This document shows positions 1-8,779 of a stretch of 9,518 bases of DNA, in pieces. The stretch is from contig DASSSO010000165.1 in the NCBI GenBank assembly GCA_035776735.1, positions 1 through 9,518 of the forward strand, given 5' to 3'. Position 1 is the first letter of the stretch; each line of letters starts with the position of its first letter. The stretch comes from JACDAN01 sp035776735. Lineage in GTDB: Bacteria; Actinomycetota; Thermoleophilia; Gaiellales; Gaiellaceae. The notes beneath the pieces were generated by a model, which was not told where the DNA came from, did not search any database, and saw only the letters and a list, made by a program, of their open reading frames with translations. The position numbers and the translations under genes were made by a program.

Positions 1-25
1 CAAAGCGGCGCCCGGCTCCATAGCG

Positions 26-53
26 TCGCTGAAAGTCGTGAGACTTTCAGCGA
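26..53 (-). terminator. Perfect hairpin downstream of the cyclophilin gene
   Basis: TCGCTGAAAGTC (26-37) and GACTTTCAGCGA (42-53) are perfect reverse complements around a 4-nt loop, giving a 12-bp stem. The outer AGCG (22-25) and CGCT (58-61) could extend it past an asymmetric bulge. It begins 6 nt beyond the stop codon of the minus-strand cyclophilin gene, the right place for an operon terminator. No T-run follows on the minus strand, so it would be a non-canonical terminator, an mRNA 3'-end stabiliser, or a copy of a dispersed palindromic repeat. The structure is certain; its role is inferred. Confidence 0.6.
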
Positions 54-59
54 AAGGCG

Positions 60-677
60 CTACTCGGTGACCGACGTGCTCTTGATCACGATTCGCTCGG
101 TGGGCGCCTCGGTCTGCCGGTTCCCGAGCTTTCCGATCTTCTCCACGACGTCCATACCCTCGACGATCGTCCCGACGACCGCATAGTCCGGCGGGAGGCT
201 CGCGTCGTCGGCGGTCACGATGAAGAACTGGCTTCCGCCCGTGCCGGGCGGCTCGAACTGCGACTTCGCCATCGCGACGACGCCCTTGGTGTACTGCGTG
301 TCGGGCGGCGGGGCGTCGAGCGTCGTGTAGCCGGCCCCGCCGTTGCCCGTGGCCGTCGGGTCGCCACCCTGGATGATGAAGCCGGGGACGATCCGGTGGA
401 ACCGGGTGTTGTCGAAGAACCCCTTCTTGGCGAGATCGACCATCGAGTCCCCGTTGCACGGCGCCCGCCCACCGTCGATCTCGAGCGTGAAGTTGCCATG
501 GGACGTGGCGAACTCGATCCGGGGGCGTGCGTCCCGGTCGAGCGGCTGCAGGTCGGGAGCGCTGGAAGGATCCTGGATCTCGACCTCGCACGAGGACACC
601 TGCGGCCCGGGGCCCGAGTCGTCTCCGACGCAGCCCGCGGCGAGCAGCGCGGCGAGGAGGAGGACGAGGCGTCTCAC
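60..677 (-). CDS. Lipoprotein cyclophilin-type peptidyl-prolyl cis-trans isomerase
   Basis: 205-aa protein predicted to catalyse cis-trans isomerisation of X-Pro bonds in proteins outside the membrane. Residues 1-16 form a lipoprotein signal: RR, a Leu/Ala-rich stretch, then LAAGC with the lipidated Cys16. A linker of about 35 residues precedes the cyclophilin domain (about 53-200). That domain holds FHRIVPGFIIQGGD (93-106, with the catalytic Arg as R95) and SQFFIV (149-154), both hallmark cyclophilin segments. The GTG start at 677 is chosen because it gives exactly the signal peptide, has GAGGTGG just upstream, and overlaps the FAD-subunit stop by 4 nt (GTGA), implying translational coupling. 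The same frame stays open upstream to 1199, but that part is antisense-type shadow. It is the last gene of the operon. A folding factor exported to the cell surface has no obvious link to a cytoplasmic Mo enzyme, so it may be only a passenger. Confidence 0.9.
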   Translation of the reverse strand: MRRLVLLLAALLAAGCVGDDSGPGPQVSSCEVEIQDPSSAPDLQPLDRDARPRIEFATSHGNFTLEIDGGRAPCNGDSMVDLAKKGFFDNTRFHRIVPGFIIQGGDPTATGNGGAGYTTLDAPPPDTQYTKGVVAMAKSQFEPPGTGGSQFFIVTADDASLPPDYAVVGTIVEGMDVVEKIGKLGNRQTEAPTERIVIKSTSVTE

Positions 678-1513
678 GCGGCCACCTCGGCGAGGGCCCG
701 GCGGACGAGCGCGCGGGCGATCTCGACCTTGTAGGCGTTCTGGGGCAGCGGGGCGGCGGTGTCGAGCGCGGCCTCGCCGTCGAGCAGCCATGGGATCGGC
801 GCCATCCCGGAGACGGCGATCCGCGTACCGTCGGAGAACCGTGCCGTGGCGACGCCGACGAGCGCGAACGAGAACCGGCGGCGGTCCATCGCCTTCAGGT
901 ACGCGCTCGCCTCGGCGGATGGCACGTCCAAGTCGAGGATCAGCTCGCCCGGCTCGAGTGTCGTCATCTCGCGGTCGTCGTCCGTCGGAAGGCGGTAGAG
1001 GTCCGCGAGCGGCAGCTCGCGTCGGTCGGTCCGGAGCGTAGCGTCGAGCGCCAGGAGCGCAGCCGCGGGATCCGACGGATGTGCGGACGCGCAGGGCTCG
1101 TTGGCGAAGACCGCGTGCTCGCGGTGGACGCCCTCGCGGGCGAAGCAGCGGTCGCCGCCGCGCAGCCAGCACGGGTACTTGAGCCGCCAGTACCAGCACC
1201 GGGTCGACTGGAGGAGGTTGCCGCCGATCGTCCCCATCGTGCGGAGCTGCGGAGAGGCAGCGAGGCGGCAGGCCTCACGCAGCGCCTGCGGAATCGTCGG
1301 ATCGGCCTCGAGCTCGGCCAGCGTCGTCCCGGCGCCGATCCGCGTGCCGTCGACGCCCCTCGGGACGACGGCGCGGATGTCGACGAGCGTGGTCGCGGCC
1401 ACGATCCGGTCGCGAAGCAGCGGCACGAGCTCCGTCCCGCCCGCGAGGGCAACCGAGCCGTTGCCAAGCGCCGCTTTCGCGGCATCGAGCGAGTCAGGCC
1501 GAAGGAGCTCCAA
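674..1513 (-). CDS. FAD-binding subunit of molybdenum hydroxylase (CoxM/XdhB/PaoB-like)
   Basis: 279-aa FAD subunit that passes electrons from the Fe-S centres to an external acceptor. The FAD-binding segment AGGTELVPLLRD (about 24-35) and TMGTIGGNLLQ (92-102) are typical of the CO dehydrogenase medium-subunit family. RCWYWR (105-110) and HPSDPAAALLALDA (from 145) match the subgroup that includes E. coli PaoB and HcrB of 4-hydroxybenzoyl-CoA reductase. Cys106, 115, 123 and 141 sit in this insert and are likely ligands of an extra [4Fe-4S] cluster. A GTG at 1567 would add 18 residues unlike the family. The TTG at 1513 (LELLRPDSL) fits the usual N-terminus, has GGAG 4 nt upstream, and leaves a 20-nt overlap with the Mo-subunit gene, so TTG is preferred. 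Family assignment is firm; start and substrate are less so. Confidence 0.88.
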   Translation of the reverse strand: MELLRPDSLDAAKAALGNGSVALAGGTELVPLLRDRIVAATTLVDIRAVVPRGVDGTRIGAGTTLAELEADPTIPQALREACRLAASPQLRTMGTIGGNLLQSTRCWYWRLKYPCWLRGGDRCFAREGVHREHAVFANEPCASAHPSDPAAALLALDATLRTDRRELPLADLYRLPTDDDREMTTLEPGELILDLDVPSAEASAYLKAMDRRRFSFALVGVATARFSDGTRIAVSGMAPIPWLLDGEAALDTAAPLPQNAYKVEIARALVRRALAEVAA

Positions 1514-3755
1514 CCTGCTCCGGGTGTCGTTCGCGGGCCTCCCGCAGGGCCCGCAGCATCTCCTCACGGTTGATCGGGAGCGACCTGACGTCCGCGCCTG
1601 TCGCGTCGCGGATCGCGTTCGCGATCGCGGCAGCCGTCGGGACGATCGGCGGCTCGCCGAGCCCCTTGGAGCCGAGGTTCGTGAGGTGCACGTCGGGCTC
1701 GTCGACGAGATCGGTCACGATCACTGGGACGTCGGCGATCGTCGGAAGCTTGTAGGCATCGAGCGTCCGAGTGAGGACGGTGCCCGTCCGCGGGTCGAGC
1801 AGGCGCTCCTCCGAGAGCGTGTGGCCGAGCCCCTGGATGATCCCGCCCTCGACCTGGCTGGAGGCGCCGAGCGGGTTGATCACGCGGCCGACGTCGTGGA
1901 TCGCGGCGATCTTCTCAACCCGGACCTCGCCCGTCTCGACGTCGACGGCGACCTCGGCGACTTGGACGCCGAAGGTCAGGACGCGCATACCGGTGGGGTT
2001 GGGGCCGCGTGAGCCCTGCCCGAGGATCTGGCCGGACTCGAGCAGGCAGGTGATCTCCTCGAGCGGCCACGAGCCGCCGTCGGCGCAGACGATCCGGCCG
2101 CCGGAGAGCGAGAGCAGGCGCTGCTCGCGGTCGTAGCGCTGCGCCGCGATCTCGAGGATCTGGCGCGCGGCGTCCGCGGCCGCCGAGCGAACCGCGGGCC
2201 CCATCGAGGCGATCGTCGACGAGCCTGCGGAGATCGTCGCGTACGGGCCGCGGGAGGTGTCGCCCAGCGAGACCTCGACGCGGTCGATCGGGAGCCCGAG
2301 CTCCTCGGCCGCGATCTGCGCCATCGCCGTGGCGCTGCCCGTGCCGATGTCCTGCATCGCCGTGACCACCGTGACCCGCGCGTCGGCGCCGACGCGCACC
2401 CAGGCGTAGGACGGCGGCCCGCCGCCGCCGTACCAGACCTGACTCGCGAGGCCCACGCCACGCTTCCAGGTGCCGTCCGAGCTCGCGCGCACTTCTTCGC
2501 GCCGTTCCCAGTGCGGTTCGGCCCGCCGGTAGCACTCGAGGAGGTTTTTCGCCGAGAACGGCCGCTCGTCCATCGCGTCCTGGTCCGCGTGGTTGCGCCT
2601 GCGGAGCTCGAGCGGGTTGAGGTCGAGCTTCGCCGCCAGCTCGTCCATCAGGCACTCGAGCCCGAAGGTGCCTTCCACGAAGCCGGGCGCGCGGAAGGCC
2701 TTCATCGGCGGCGTGTTCAGCTTCGCGGCGTACTCGACCGTCCGCACGTTCTCACAGGCGTAGAGCATCCGCATGGGCCCGCCGGTCGAGGCCAGCCAGC
2801 CGCCCCAGCCGTTCGAGTTGACGAACTCGCCGTCGAGCGCGGTCACCGTCCCGTCCGAGCGGGCGCCGACGCGCAGGCGCTGGATCGTGGCGTTGCGGTT
2901 CCCGGCGGCGAGGTTCTCCTCCCGGCGGGTGAGCGTGCACTTGACCGGCCGGCCGGTCCGACGGGCGAGCTCGGCCCCGATGTAGGTGTGGTCGTCGGGG
3001 CCGTTCTTCGACCCGAACCCTCCGCCCATGAACTCGCAGACGACCCGGACATGGTCCTGCGGGAGGCCGAAGTGCTCGGCGACGACCTCGCGGATGCCCC
3101 AGACGAACTGGGTCGAGATGTAGACGGTGAGGCGGTCCCGGCCCTCCCAGACGCAGACGGACTGGTGCGTCTCCATCGAGTTGTGGAGCACCGTCTGCGT
3201 CCGGTACTCGGCCTCGAGCACGACGTCTGCCTCGGCCAGCGCGCGGTCGACGTCGCCGCGCTCGTGGCTGCTTGGCTCGCCGACGAGCTCGCCGCGGCGG
3301 ACGGCCTCGTCCGGGTCGAGCAGTGGGTCGAGCTCCTCCCACTCGACCTCGAGCCGGCCGAGCGCGGCGCGCGCCTGCTCGTACGTGTCGGCCGCGACGG
3401 CGGCGACCGGCGCACCCTGGAACGACGGCTCCGCGGTCAGCGGCTCGACGTCCGGGCCCAGGACGGCGCGGACGCCGGAGGCGCGCTCGGCCATCCGCGT
3501 GTCCAGCTCCCGGACGCGCGCCCGGGCGAAGGGGCTGCGAAGCACGGCGGCGTGGAGCATCCCGGGCAGCCGGACGTCGGCGGTGTAGCGGGCCTCTCCG
3601 CGGGCGCGGAGGAGTCCGTCCTGCCGCGGGGTCGGTCGCCCGACGGTGTCGCGGGGGCCGGCCGGCCACTGCTCGAGCGCGTCCTCGTCGACGACCACCC
3701 ACTGCTCCGTGTAGCGGCCCTCGACCTCCTTCTCCGTGCGGATCAGCCGCGCCAT
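1494..3755 (-). CDS. Molybdopterin-binding catalytic subunit of xanthine dehydrogenase-family hydroxylase
   Basis: 753-aa catalytic subunit that would hydroxylate or oxidise a substrate carbon at a molybdopterin-cytosine-dinucleotide-type cofactor. An N-terminal extension of about 40 residues precedes the a/b hammerhead domain (from GRPTPRQDG at 39, about 48-160). Cofactor-binding motifs then follow: GGGFGSK (244-250), FRAPG (354-358), and QDIGTGSATAMAQIAAEELG (468-487). The invariant catalytic glutamate is in KGLGEPP, at about E701. ATG at 3755 is preceded by GGAAGG with a 6-nt gap, a good ribosome binding site. Length is near the usual 750-800 aa. The 151-bp gap upstream is unusual in an otherwise overlapping operon. 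No canonical AYRGAGR (CO dehydrogenase) active-site loop was seen, so CO oxidation is unlikely. The substrate is unknown; an aldehyde or aromatic/heterocyclic compound is an inference from the FAD subunit. No maturation genes (xdhC/coxD-like) are in the window. Confidence 0.9.
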   Translation of the reverse strand: MARLIRTEKEVEGRYTEQWVVVDEDALEQWPAGPRDTVGRPTPRQDGLLRARGEARYTADVRLPGMLHAAVLRSPFARARVRELDTRMAERASGVRAVLGPDVEPLTAEPSFQGAPVAAVAADTYEQARAALGRLEVEWEELDPLLDPDEAVRRGELVGEPSSHERGDVDRALAEADVVLEAEYRTQTVLHNSMETHQSVCVWEGRDRLTVYISTQFVWGIREVVAEHFGLPQDHVRVVCEFMGGGFGSKNGPDDHTYIGAELARRTGRPVKCTLTRREENLAAGNRNATIQRLRVGARSDGTVTALDGEFVNSNGWGGWLASTGGPMRMLYACENVRTVEYAAKLNTPPMKAFRAPGFVEGTFGLECLMDELAAKLDLNPLELRRRNHADQDAMDERPFSAKNLLECYRRAEPHWERREEVRASSDGTWKRGVGLASQVWYGGGGPPSYAWVRVGADARVTVVTAMQDIGTGSATAMAQIAAEELGLPIDRVEVSLGDTSRGPYATISAGSSTIASMGPAVRSAAADAARQILEIAAQRYDREQRLLSLSGGRIVCADGGSWPLEEITCLLESGQILGQGSRGPNPTGMRVLTFGVQVAEVAVDVETGEVRVEKIAAIHDVGRVINPLGASSQVEGGIIQGLGHTLSEERLLDPRTGTVLTRTLDAYKLPTIADVPVIVTDLVDEPDVHLTNLGSKGLGEPPIVPTAAAIANAIRDATGADVRSLPINREEMLRALREARERHPEQVGAPSA

Positions 3756-3764
3756 CCCGCCCCT

Positions 3765-3814
3765 TCCGGCCGTGACTTCGTGCCTGGCACCAGGACACGG
3801 CTTCTCGGGCCGGT
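3765..3814. repeat. 50-bp direct repeat, copy 1, palindromic core
   Basis: Matches 3858-3907 at 42 of 50 positions. The core GTGCCTGGCAC (3780-3790) is a perfect 5+1+5 palindrome, and the unit ends in CGGGCCGGT. It sits in the gap between the [2Fe-2S] and Mo-subunit genes, immediately upstream of the Mo-subunit ribosome binding site, and its first bases (3765-3767) overlap that GGAAGG. It resembles a REP-like dispersed element. Confidence 0.75.
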
Positions 3815-3857
3815 TGGAAGGGCGGGCCGCGCTTGTCCATGCGGTCGTGTCGTCGCC

Positions 3858-3907
3858 TCCGGCCGTGGCTTGGTGCCAGGCACCAGGACCTGGCCCGTCG
3901 GGCCGGT
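3858..3907. repeat. 50-bp direct repeat, copy 2, palindromic core
   Basis: Second copy, offset 93 bp from the first. The core is a longer perfect palindrome, TGGTGCCAGGCACCA (3871-3885). The unit's last base is also the first base (plus strand) of the [2Fe-2S] subunit stop codon, so the repeat abuts that gene. It could form a hairpin in the operon mRNA between two subunit genes, where it might adjust subunit ratios. The repeat is seen directly; any function is inferred. Confidence 0.75.
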
Positions 3908-4341
3908 CAGCCTTGCCACGACGAGATCGCCTCCTCGATCTTCGGGTATGCCCCGCAGCGGCAGAGGTTGCCGGCCATCGCGTGGCGGATCTCCTCGGAG
4001 CTCGGCGACGGATTCGCGGCGACGAGCGCCGCGGCCGAGACGATCTGCCCCGGCGTGCAGAACCCGCACTGGAGCGCGTCGGCCCGGACGAACGCGTCGA
4101 CCAGCGGGTGGTCGCGGAGCCCTTCGATCGTCGTCACCTCTCCGTCGACCGCATGGACGAGCGTGATGCAGGAGAGGATGGGTATGCCGTCCACCTGCAC
4201 GGTGCACGCGCCGCAGTGCCCCTCGTTGCAGGCGACCTTCGTGCCGGTCAGACCGATGTCCTCGCGCAGGTACTGAGCCAGCGAGGTGCCGACCGGCGCC
4301 TCGACCTCGTACCCGCCGCCGTTGACCCGCAGCTCAGGCAC
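3907..4341 (-). CDS. [2Fe-2S] iron-sulfur subunit of molybdenum hydroxylase (CoxS-like)
   Basis: 144-aa small subunit that relays electrons from the Mo centre to the FAD subunit. The N-terminal plant-type ferredoxin domain has C38-x4-C43-x2-C46 and C58 in the segment CNEGHCGACTVQVDGIPILSC. The C-terminal helical domain has C92-G-F-C95 (QCGFCTPGQ) and C127-R-C129 (GNLCRCGAY). All eight cluster-binding cysteines are present, and the length is near the family norm of about 150-165. No signal peptide or twin-arginine motif is visible, so a cytoplasmic enzyme is likely. The GTG start at 4341 overlaps the amidohydrolase stop by 8 nt and has a weak GGTGA 6 nt upstream, consistent with coupled translation. 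It is the best-conserved and surest of the three subunits. Confidence 0.95.
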   Translation of the reverse strand: MPELRVNGGGYEVEAPVGTSLAQYLREDIGLTGTKVACNEGHCGACTVQVDGIPILSCITLVHAVDGEVTTIEGLRDHPLVDAFVRADALQCGFCTPGQIVSAAALVAANPSPSSEEIRHAMAGNLCRCGAYPKIEEAISSWQG

Positions 4342-5485
4342 CGGGCGTCACCGCGATGATGTCCGCGAGGTGGACGAGCGCGAAGACGGAGCGGCTCGTC
4401 GCGATCCGCTCCCCCTCCTCCTCGATGTCCGGCAGCTCCCTCCAGAGGTCCTGCGCTGCCGAGAGCAGCTCCTTGATCCGCTCGAGCTCCTCGACGTAGC
4501 CATTGCGCTCGTAGCAGGCGTTCAGCGCGAGACCGATGACGCCGACCGTGTCCGCCTGGCGCGTCCAGAGGAGCGGCGCCGCCATCGACAGGTACTGGTG
4601 GACCCGGGCGAGCGCCATCGACTGGCGGAACTCGCCGCGGCCGCGCGCCTTCGACGGCTCGAGCGGTTCCCGGCCGTCGGCGATCCGGTTCGCGTTGCCT
4701 GCGAGGATCTCGCGGATCTGCGCCTCTTTCAGCCCGGCCGTGACCGCCGTCCGGAGCGAGATCAGCAGCGACTGCGGCTGGCGTCCGTACGGGTAGTCGG
4801 AGGCGTAGAGGATCTGCTCCGGCGGAACCTGGTGGAAGAAGTCGAGGAGGTCGACCGGGCTCCAGACCGAGGTGTCGAAGAAAACCCCTTTGCGGCCCGC
4901 GAAGTGCCCGGCGAGCGCGGCGAGGTCCGCGATGCCGCCGTGCGCGATGATCAGCTGCGCGCCGGGGTAGCGGTCTACGAGCCGGTGGAGGTGGTCGGCG
5001 ATCGGCGGCAACCCGCGCCCTCCGTGGATCAGGATCGGCACTCGGCGATCGGCGGCCAGCTCGAAGACGGGCGCGAGCCGCTCGTCGTTGAGGGCGAACC
5101 GCTGCGCCCGCGGGTGGAGCTTGATACCCCGCGCGCCGCGGTCGAGGCAGCGGATCGCCTCCTCGACCGGGCCGTGGTTCATGTCCAGGCGGACGTACGG
5201 GATCAGCCGCCCGCGCGAGCGCTCGGCGTGCAGGAGCGTCCGGTCGTTCGGACCGCGGAACGCAGGCTCGCGGTCGGGCTCGTCCATGCAGAACATGAAG
5301 GCGCGCGAGATGCCGTAGGCGTCCATGATCCGCTCGAGCTCCTCGTACTGGCCCGACATCCCATCGATGTCGAGCCCGAGGTGGAGGTGGCCGTCGACGA
5401 TCTCGACGTCCTCGGGCAGCAGGCGGCGCAGCTCGTCGTCGTAACTCGAGATCAGCGCCTGAGCACGAGCGAGAGCCGCTTCCAC
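4334..5485 (-). CDS. Amidohydrolase-2 family metal-dependent hydrolase
   Basis: 383-aa TIM-barrel protein of the amidohydrolase-2/ACMSD-like group, which hydrolyses or decarboxylates small cyclic or aromatic acids. Visible metal-site and active-site motifs, in order: DGHLH (31-35, H33 and H35), GIKLHP (120-125), ILIHGG (H154), IIAHGG (H182), and the barrel-end aspartate in YASDYPYG (D230). Residues after about 260 form a helical tail of around 120 residues, longer than the minimal domain, ending in acidic and hydrophobic helices. GTG at 5485 is the first start after the divergent promoter. It has no Shine-Dalgarno sequence but lies 8 nt from a TAGACT -10 box, so the transcript is probably leaderless or nearly so. 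As first gene of the molybdenum hydroxylase operon it may act on the same compound before or after hydroxylation, but the substrate cannot be read from the sequence. Confidence 0.85.
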   Translation of the reverse strand: MEAALARAQALISSYDDELRRLLPEDVEIVDGHLHLGLDIDGMSGQYEELERIMDAYGISRAFMFCMDEPDREPAFRGPNDRTLLHAERSRGRLIPYVRLDMNHGPVEEAIRCLDRGARGIKLHPRAQRFALNDERLAPVFELAADRRVPILIHGGRGLPPIADHLHRLVDRYPGAQLIIAHGGIADLAALAGHFAGRKGVFFDTSVWSPVDLLDFFHQVPPEQILYASDYPYGRQPQSLLISLRTAVTAGLKEAQIREILAGNANRIADGREPLEPSKARGRGEFRQSMALARVHQYLSMAAPLLWTRQADTVGVIGLALNACYERNGYVEELERIKELLSAAQDLWRELPDIEEEGERIATSRSVFALVHLADIIAVTPGA

Positions 5486-5493
5486 GGCCGCTC

Positions 5494-5499
5494 AGTCTA
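5494..5499 (-). promoter_or_regulatory. -10 box of the amidohydrolase/molybdenum hydroxylase operon
   Basis: On the minus strand this reads TAGACT, fitting the actinobacterial TAnnnT consensus, and is followed 8 nt later by the GTG start. Transcription would begin at or within 1-2 nt of the start codon. No convincing -35 hexamer is seen. Confidence 0.45.
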
Positions 5500-5515
5500 G
5501 TGAGAGGCCCCGGTA

Positions 5516-5521
5516 TAGGAT
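5516..5521 (+). promoter_or_regulatory. -10 box of the M24 peptidase gene, likely leaderless
   Basis: TAGGAT, a very good actinobacterial -10 hexamer, ends 7 nt before ATG 5529. Normal -10 to +1 spacing puts the transcript start on the A of ATG. No Shine-Dalgarno sequence precedes the ATG, which fits leaderless translation. No clear -35 box is visible. Confidence 0.55.
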
Positions 5522-5528
5522 CCGCTTC

Positions 5529-6656
5529 ATGAGCGACGTTCTGATCTACGCAGACAACATGCACACGCCGGAGCTCCGGCACGAGGTTCCTGTCCCCGCC
5601 CCCGACCCGTTCCTGTACGTCGAGAAGAACGGCACGAAGCACGTCGTCATCACGTCCTTCGAGGTCGACCGCATGAAGGAGGTCGGGCTCGAAGCACACC
5701 CACTCGAGGCGTTCGGCTGGGACGACCTCGTGGGCAAGGGCCCACGGGAGGAGCAGTTGCTGAAGCTCCTCGTCCAGGCGGTCGAGGGGCTGGACGTCAA
5801 GGACGCGGTCGTCCCGCACACCTTCCCGCTCGAGCTCGCCGACGCGCTGCGCGAGAAAGGTGTCCGCGTCACGCCGGACCGCGCGTTCTTCGACGAGCGC
5901 CGCCGGGCGAAGAACGAGGCCGAGATCGCGGGCATCAGGAAGGCGCAGCGCGGCACCGAGGCCGCGATGGACGCGGCCCGAGATCTCTTCCGGCGCGCCC
6001 AGCCCTCGAACGGGACGCTGACCGTCGACGGCGAGACGTTGACCTGCGAGTTGCTCAAGGCTCGCATCACCGACGTCTTCAACCAGCACGGGCTCGTCGC
6101 CGACGAGATGATCGTCGCGCACGGCCCGCAGACCGCCGTCGGCCACGACATGGGCTCCGGCCCGATCGCGCCGAACGAGCCGATCGTCCTCGACCTCTTC
6201 CCGCGCGACCGCGAGTCGGGCTGTTACGCGGACATGACGCGGACGTTCGTGGTCGGAGAGCCGCCCGAGGAGCTCGTCGAGTACCAGCGGCTCGTCAAGG
6301 AGGCGCTCGACCGGTCGCTCGAGGCCGTGAAGCCCGGCATCGCGGGCCGGACGGTGTTCGAGCTCGTCTGCGACGTCTTCCACGAGGCCGGCTACCCGAC
6401 GCAGCTGTCGAAGAAGGACGGCGAGGTGCTCGACCGAGGCTTCTACCACGGGCTCGGCCACGGCGTCGGGCTCGAGGTCCACGAGGCGCCCTGGCTCTCG
6501 CGTGACCCGGGCACGCTCGCGGCCGGCGACGTGATCACGCTCGAGCCGGGCCTCTACCGGCCCGGCTTCGGCGGCTGCCGCCTCGAGGATCTCGTCCTCA
6601 TCACCGAGGACGGCGCAGAAAACCTCACGCAGTACCCATACGATCTGACCCCATGA
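5529..6656 (+). CDS. M24-family metallopeptidase (Xaa-Pro aminopeptidase-like)
   Basis: 375-aa predicted dinuclear-metal aminopeptidase that would remove the N-terminal residue before proline, helping peptide turnover. The N-terminal third (1 to about 135) is a creatinase/prolidase-type domain without catalytic residues. The C-terminal pita-bread domain has all five metal ligands in order: D222 (LDLFPRD), D235 (YADMTRTF), H311 (HGLGHGVG), E339 (TLEPGLY) and E353 (CRLEDLVL). The supporting H318 is in LEVHE. Length fits the short prokaryotic PepQ/PepP-like class. No signal peptide is seen, so it is cytoplasmic. ATG at 5529 has no ribosome binding site but lies 7 nt after TAGGAT. It diverges from the Mo-hydroxylase operon and is followed after 70 bp by the acetyl-CoA synthetase gene. 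Substrate (Xaa-Pro dipeptide, longer peptide, or creatine-like) is not determined. Confidence 0.9.
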   Translation: MSDVLIYADNMHTPELRHEVPVPAPDPFLYVEKNGTKHVVITSFEVDRMKEVGLEAHPLEAFGWDDLVGKGPREEQLLKLLVQAVEGLDVKDAVVPHTFPLELADALREKGVRVTPDRAFFDERRRAKNEAEIAGIRKAQRGTEAAMDAARDLFRRAQPSNGTLTVDGETLTCELLKARITDVFNQHGLVADEMIVAHGPQTAVGHDMGSGPIAPNEPIVLDLFPRDRESGCYADMTRTFVVGEPPEELVEYQRLVKEALDRSLEAVKPGIAGRTVFELVCDVFHEAGYPTQLSKKDGEVLDRGFYHGLGHGVGLEVHEAPWLSRDPGTLAAGDVITLEPGLYRPGFGGCRLEDLVLITEDGAENLTQYPYDLTP

Positions 6657-6726
6657 CCGAGACGCAGCGCGGGGTTCCCCCACGGACCTGGGGCGCCGCT
6701 GACGGTGCGGGGCCGGAGGGGACAGT

Positions 6727-8775
<2,049 letters not shown>

Positions 8776-8779
8776 GGTC

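Noticed and set aside
1..21. Possible minus-strand ATG at 21 starting a next gene (MEPGAAL)
   Set aside because: Only seven codons are inside the window and no ribosome binding site is seen in the hairpin just upstream, so it cannot be supported.
678..1199. Upstream extension of the cyclophilin frame
   Set aside because: This part lies inside the FAD-subunit gene in another frame and is Arg/Pro-rich. The lipoprotein signal and the 4-nt GTGA overlap fix the start at 677.
2511..4166. A 551-codon plus-strand frame opposite the Mo-subunit gene
   Set aside because: It is antisense to a clear molybdopterin subunit and spans the repeat gap. It has no recognisable motif and its composition is that of a shadow frame.
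1494..4341. The three-subunit enzyme as an aerobic CO dehydrogenase
   Set aside because: The catalytic subunit lacks the AYRGAGR-type CO dehydrogenase active-site loop (it has AFRAPG), and the FAD subunit is of the cysteine-rich PaoB/HcrB type.
6657..6726. Possible hairpin or terminator between the peptidase and acsA genes
   Set aside because: CAGCG (6665-6669) and CGCTG (6697-6701) are complementary and GGGG/CCCC runs lie between, but the structure is ambiguous and has no T-run. Only the acsA ribosome binding site is well supported in this gap.
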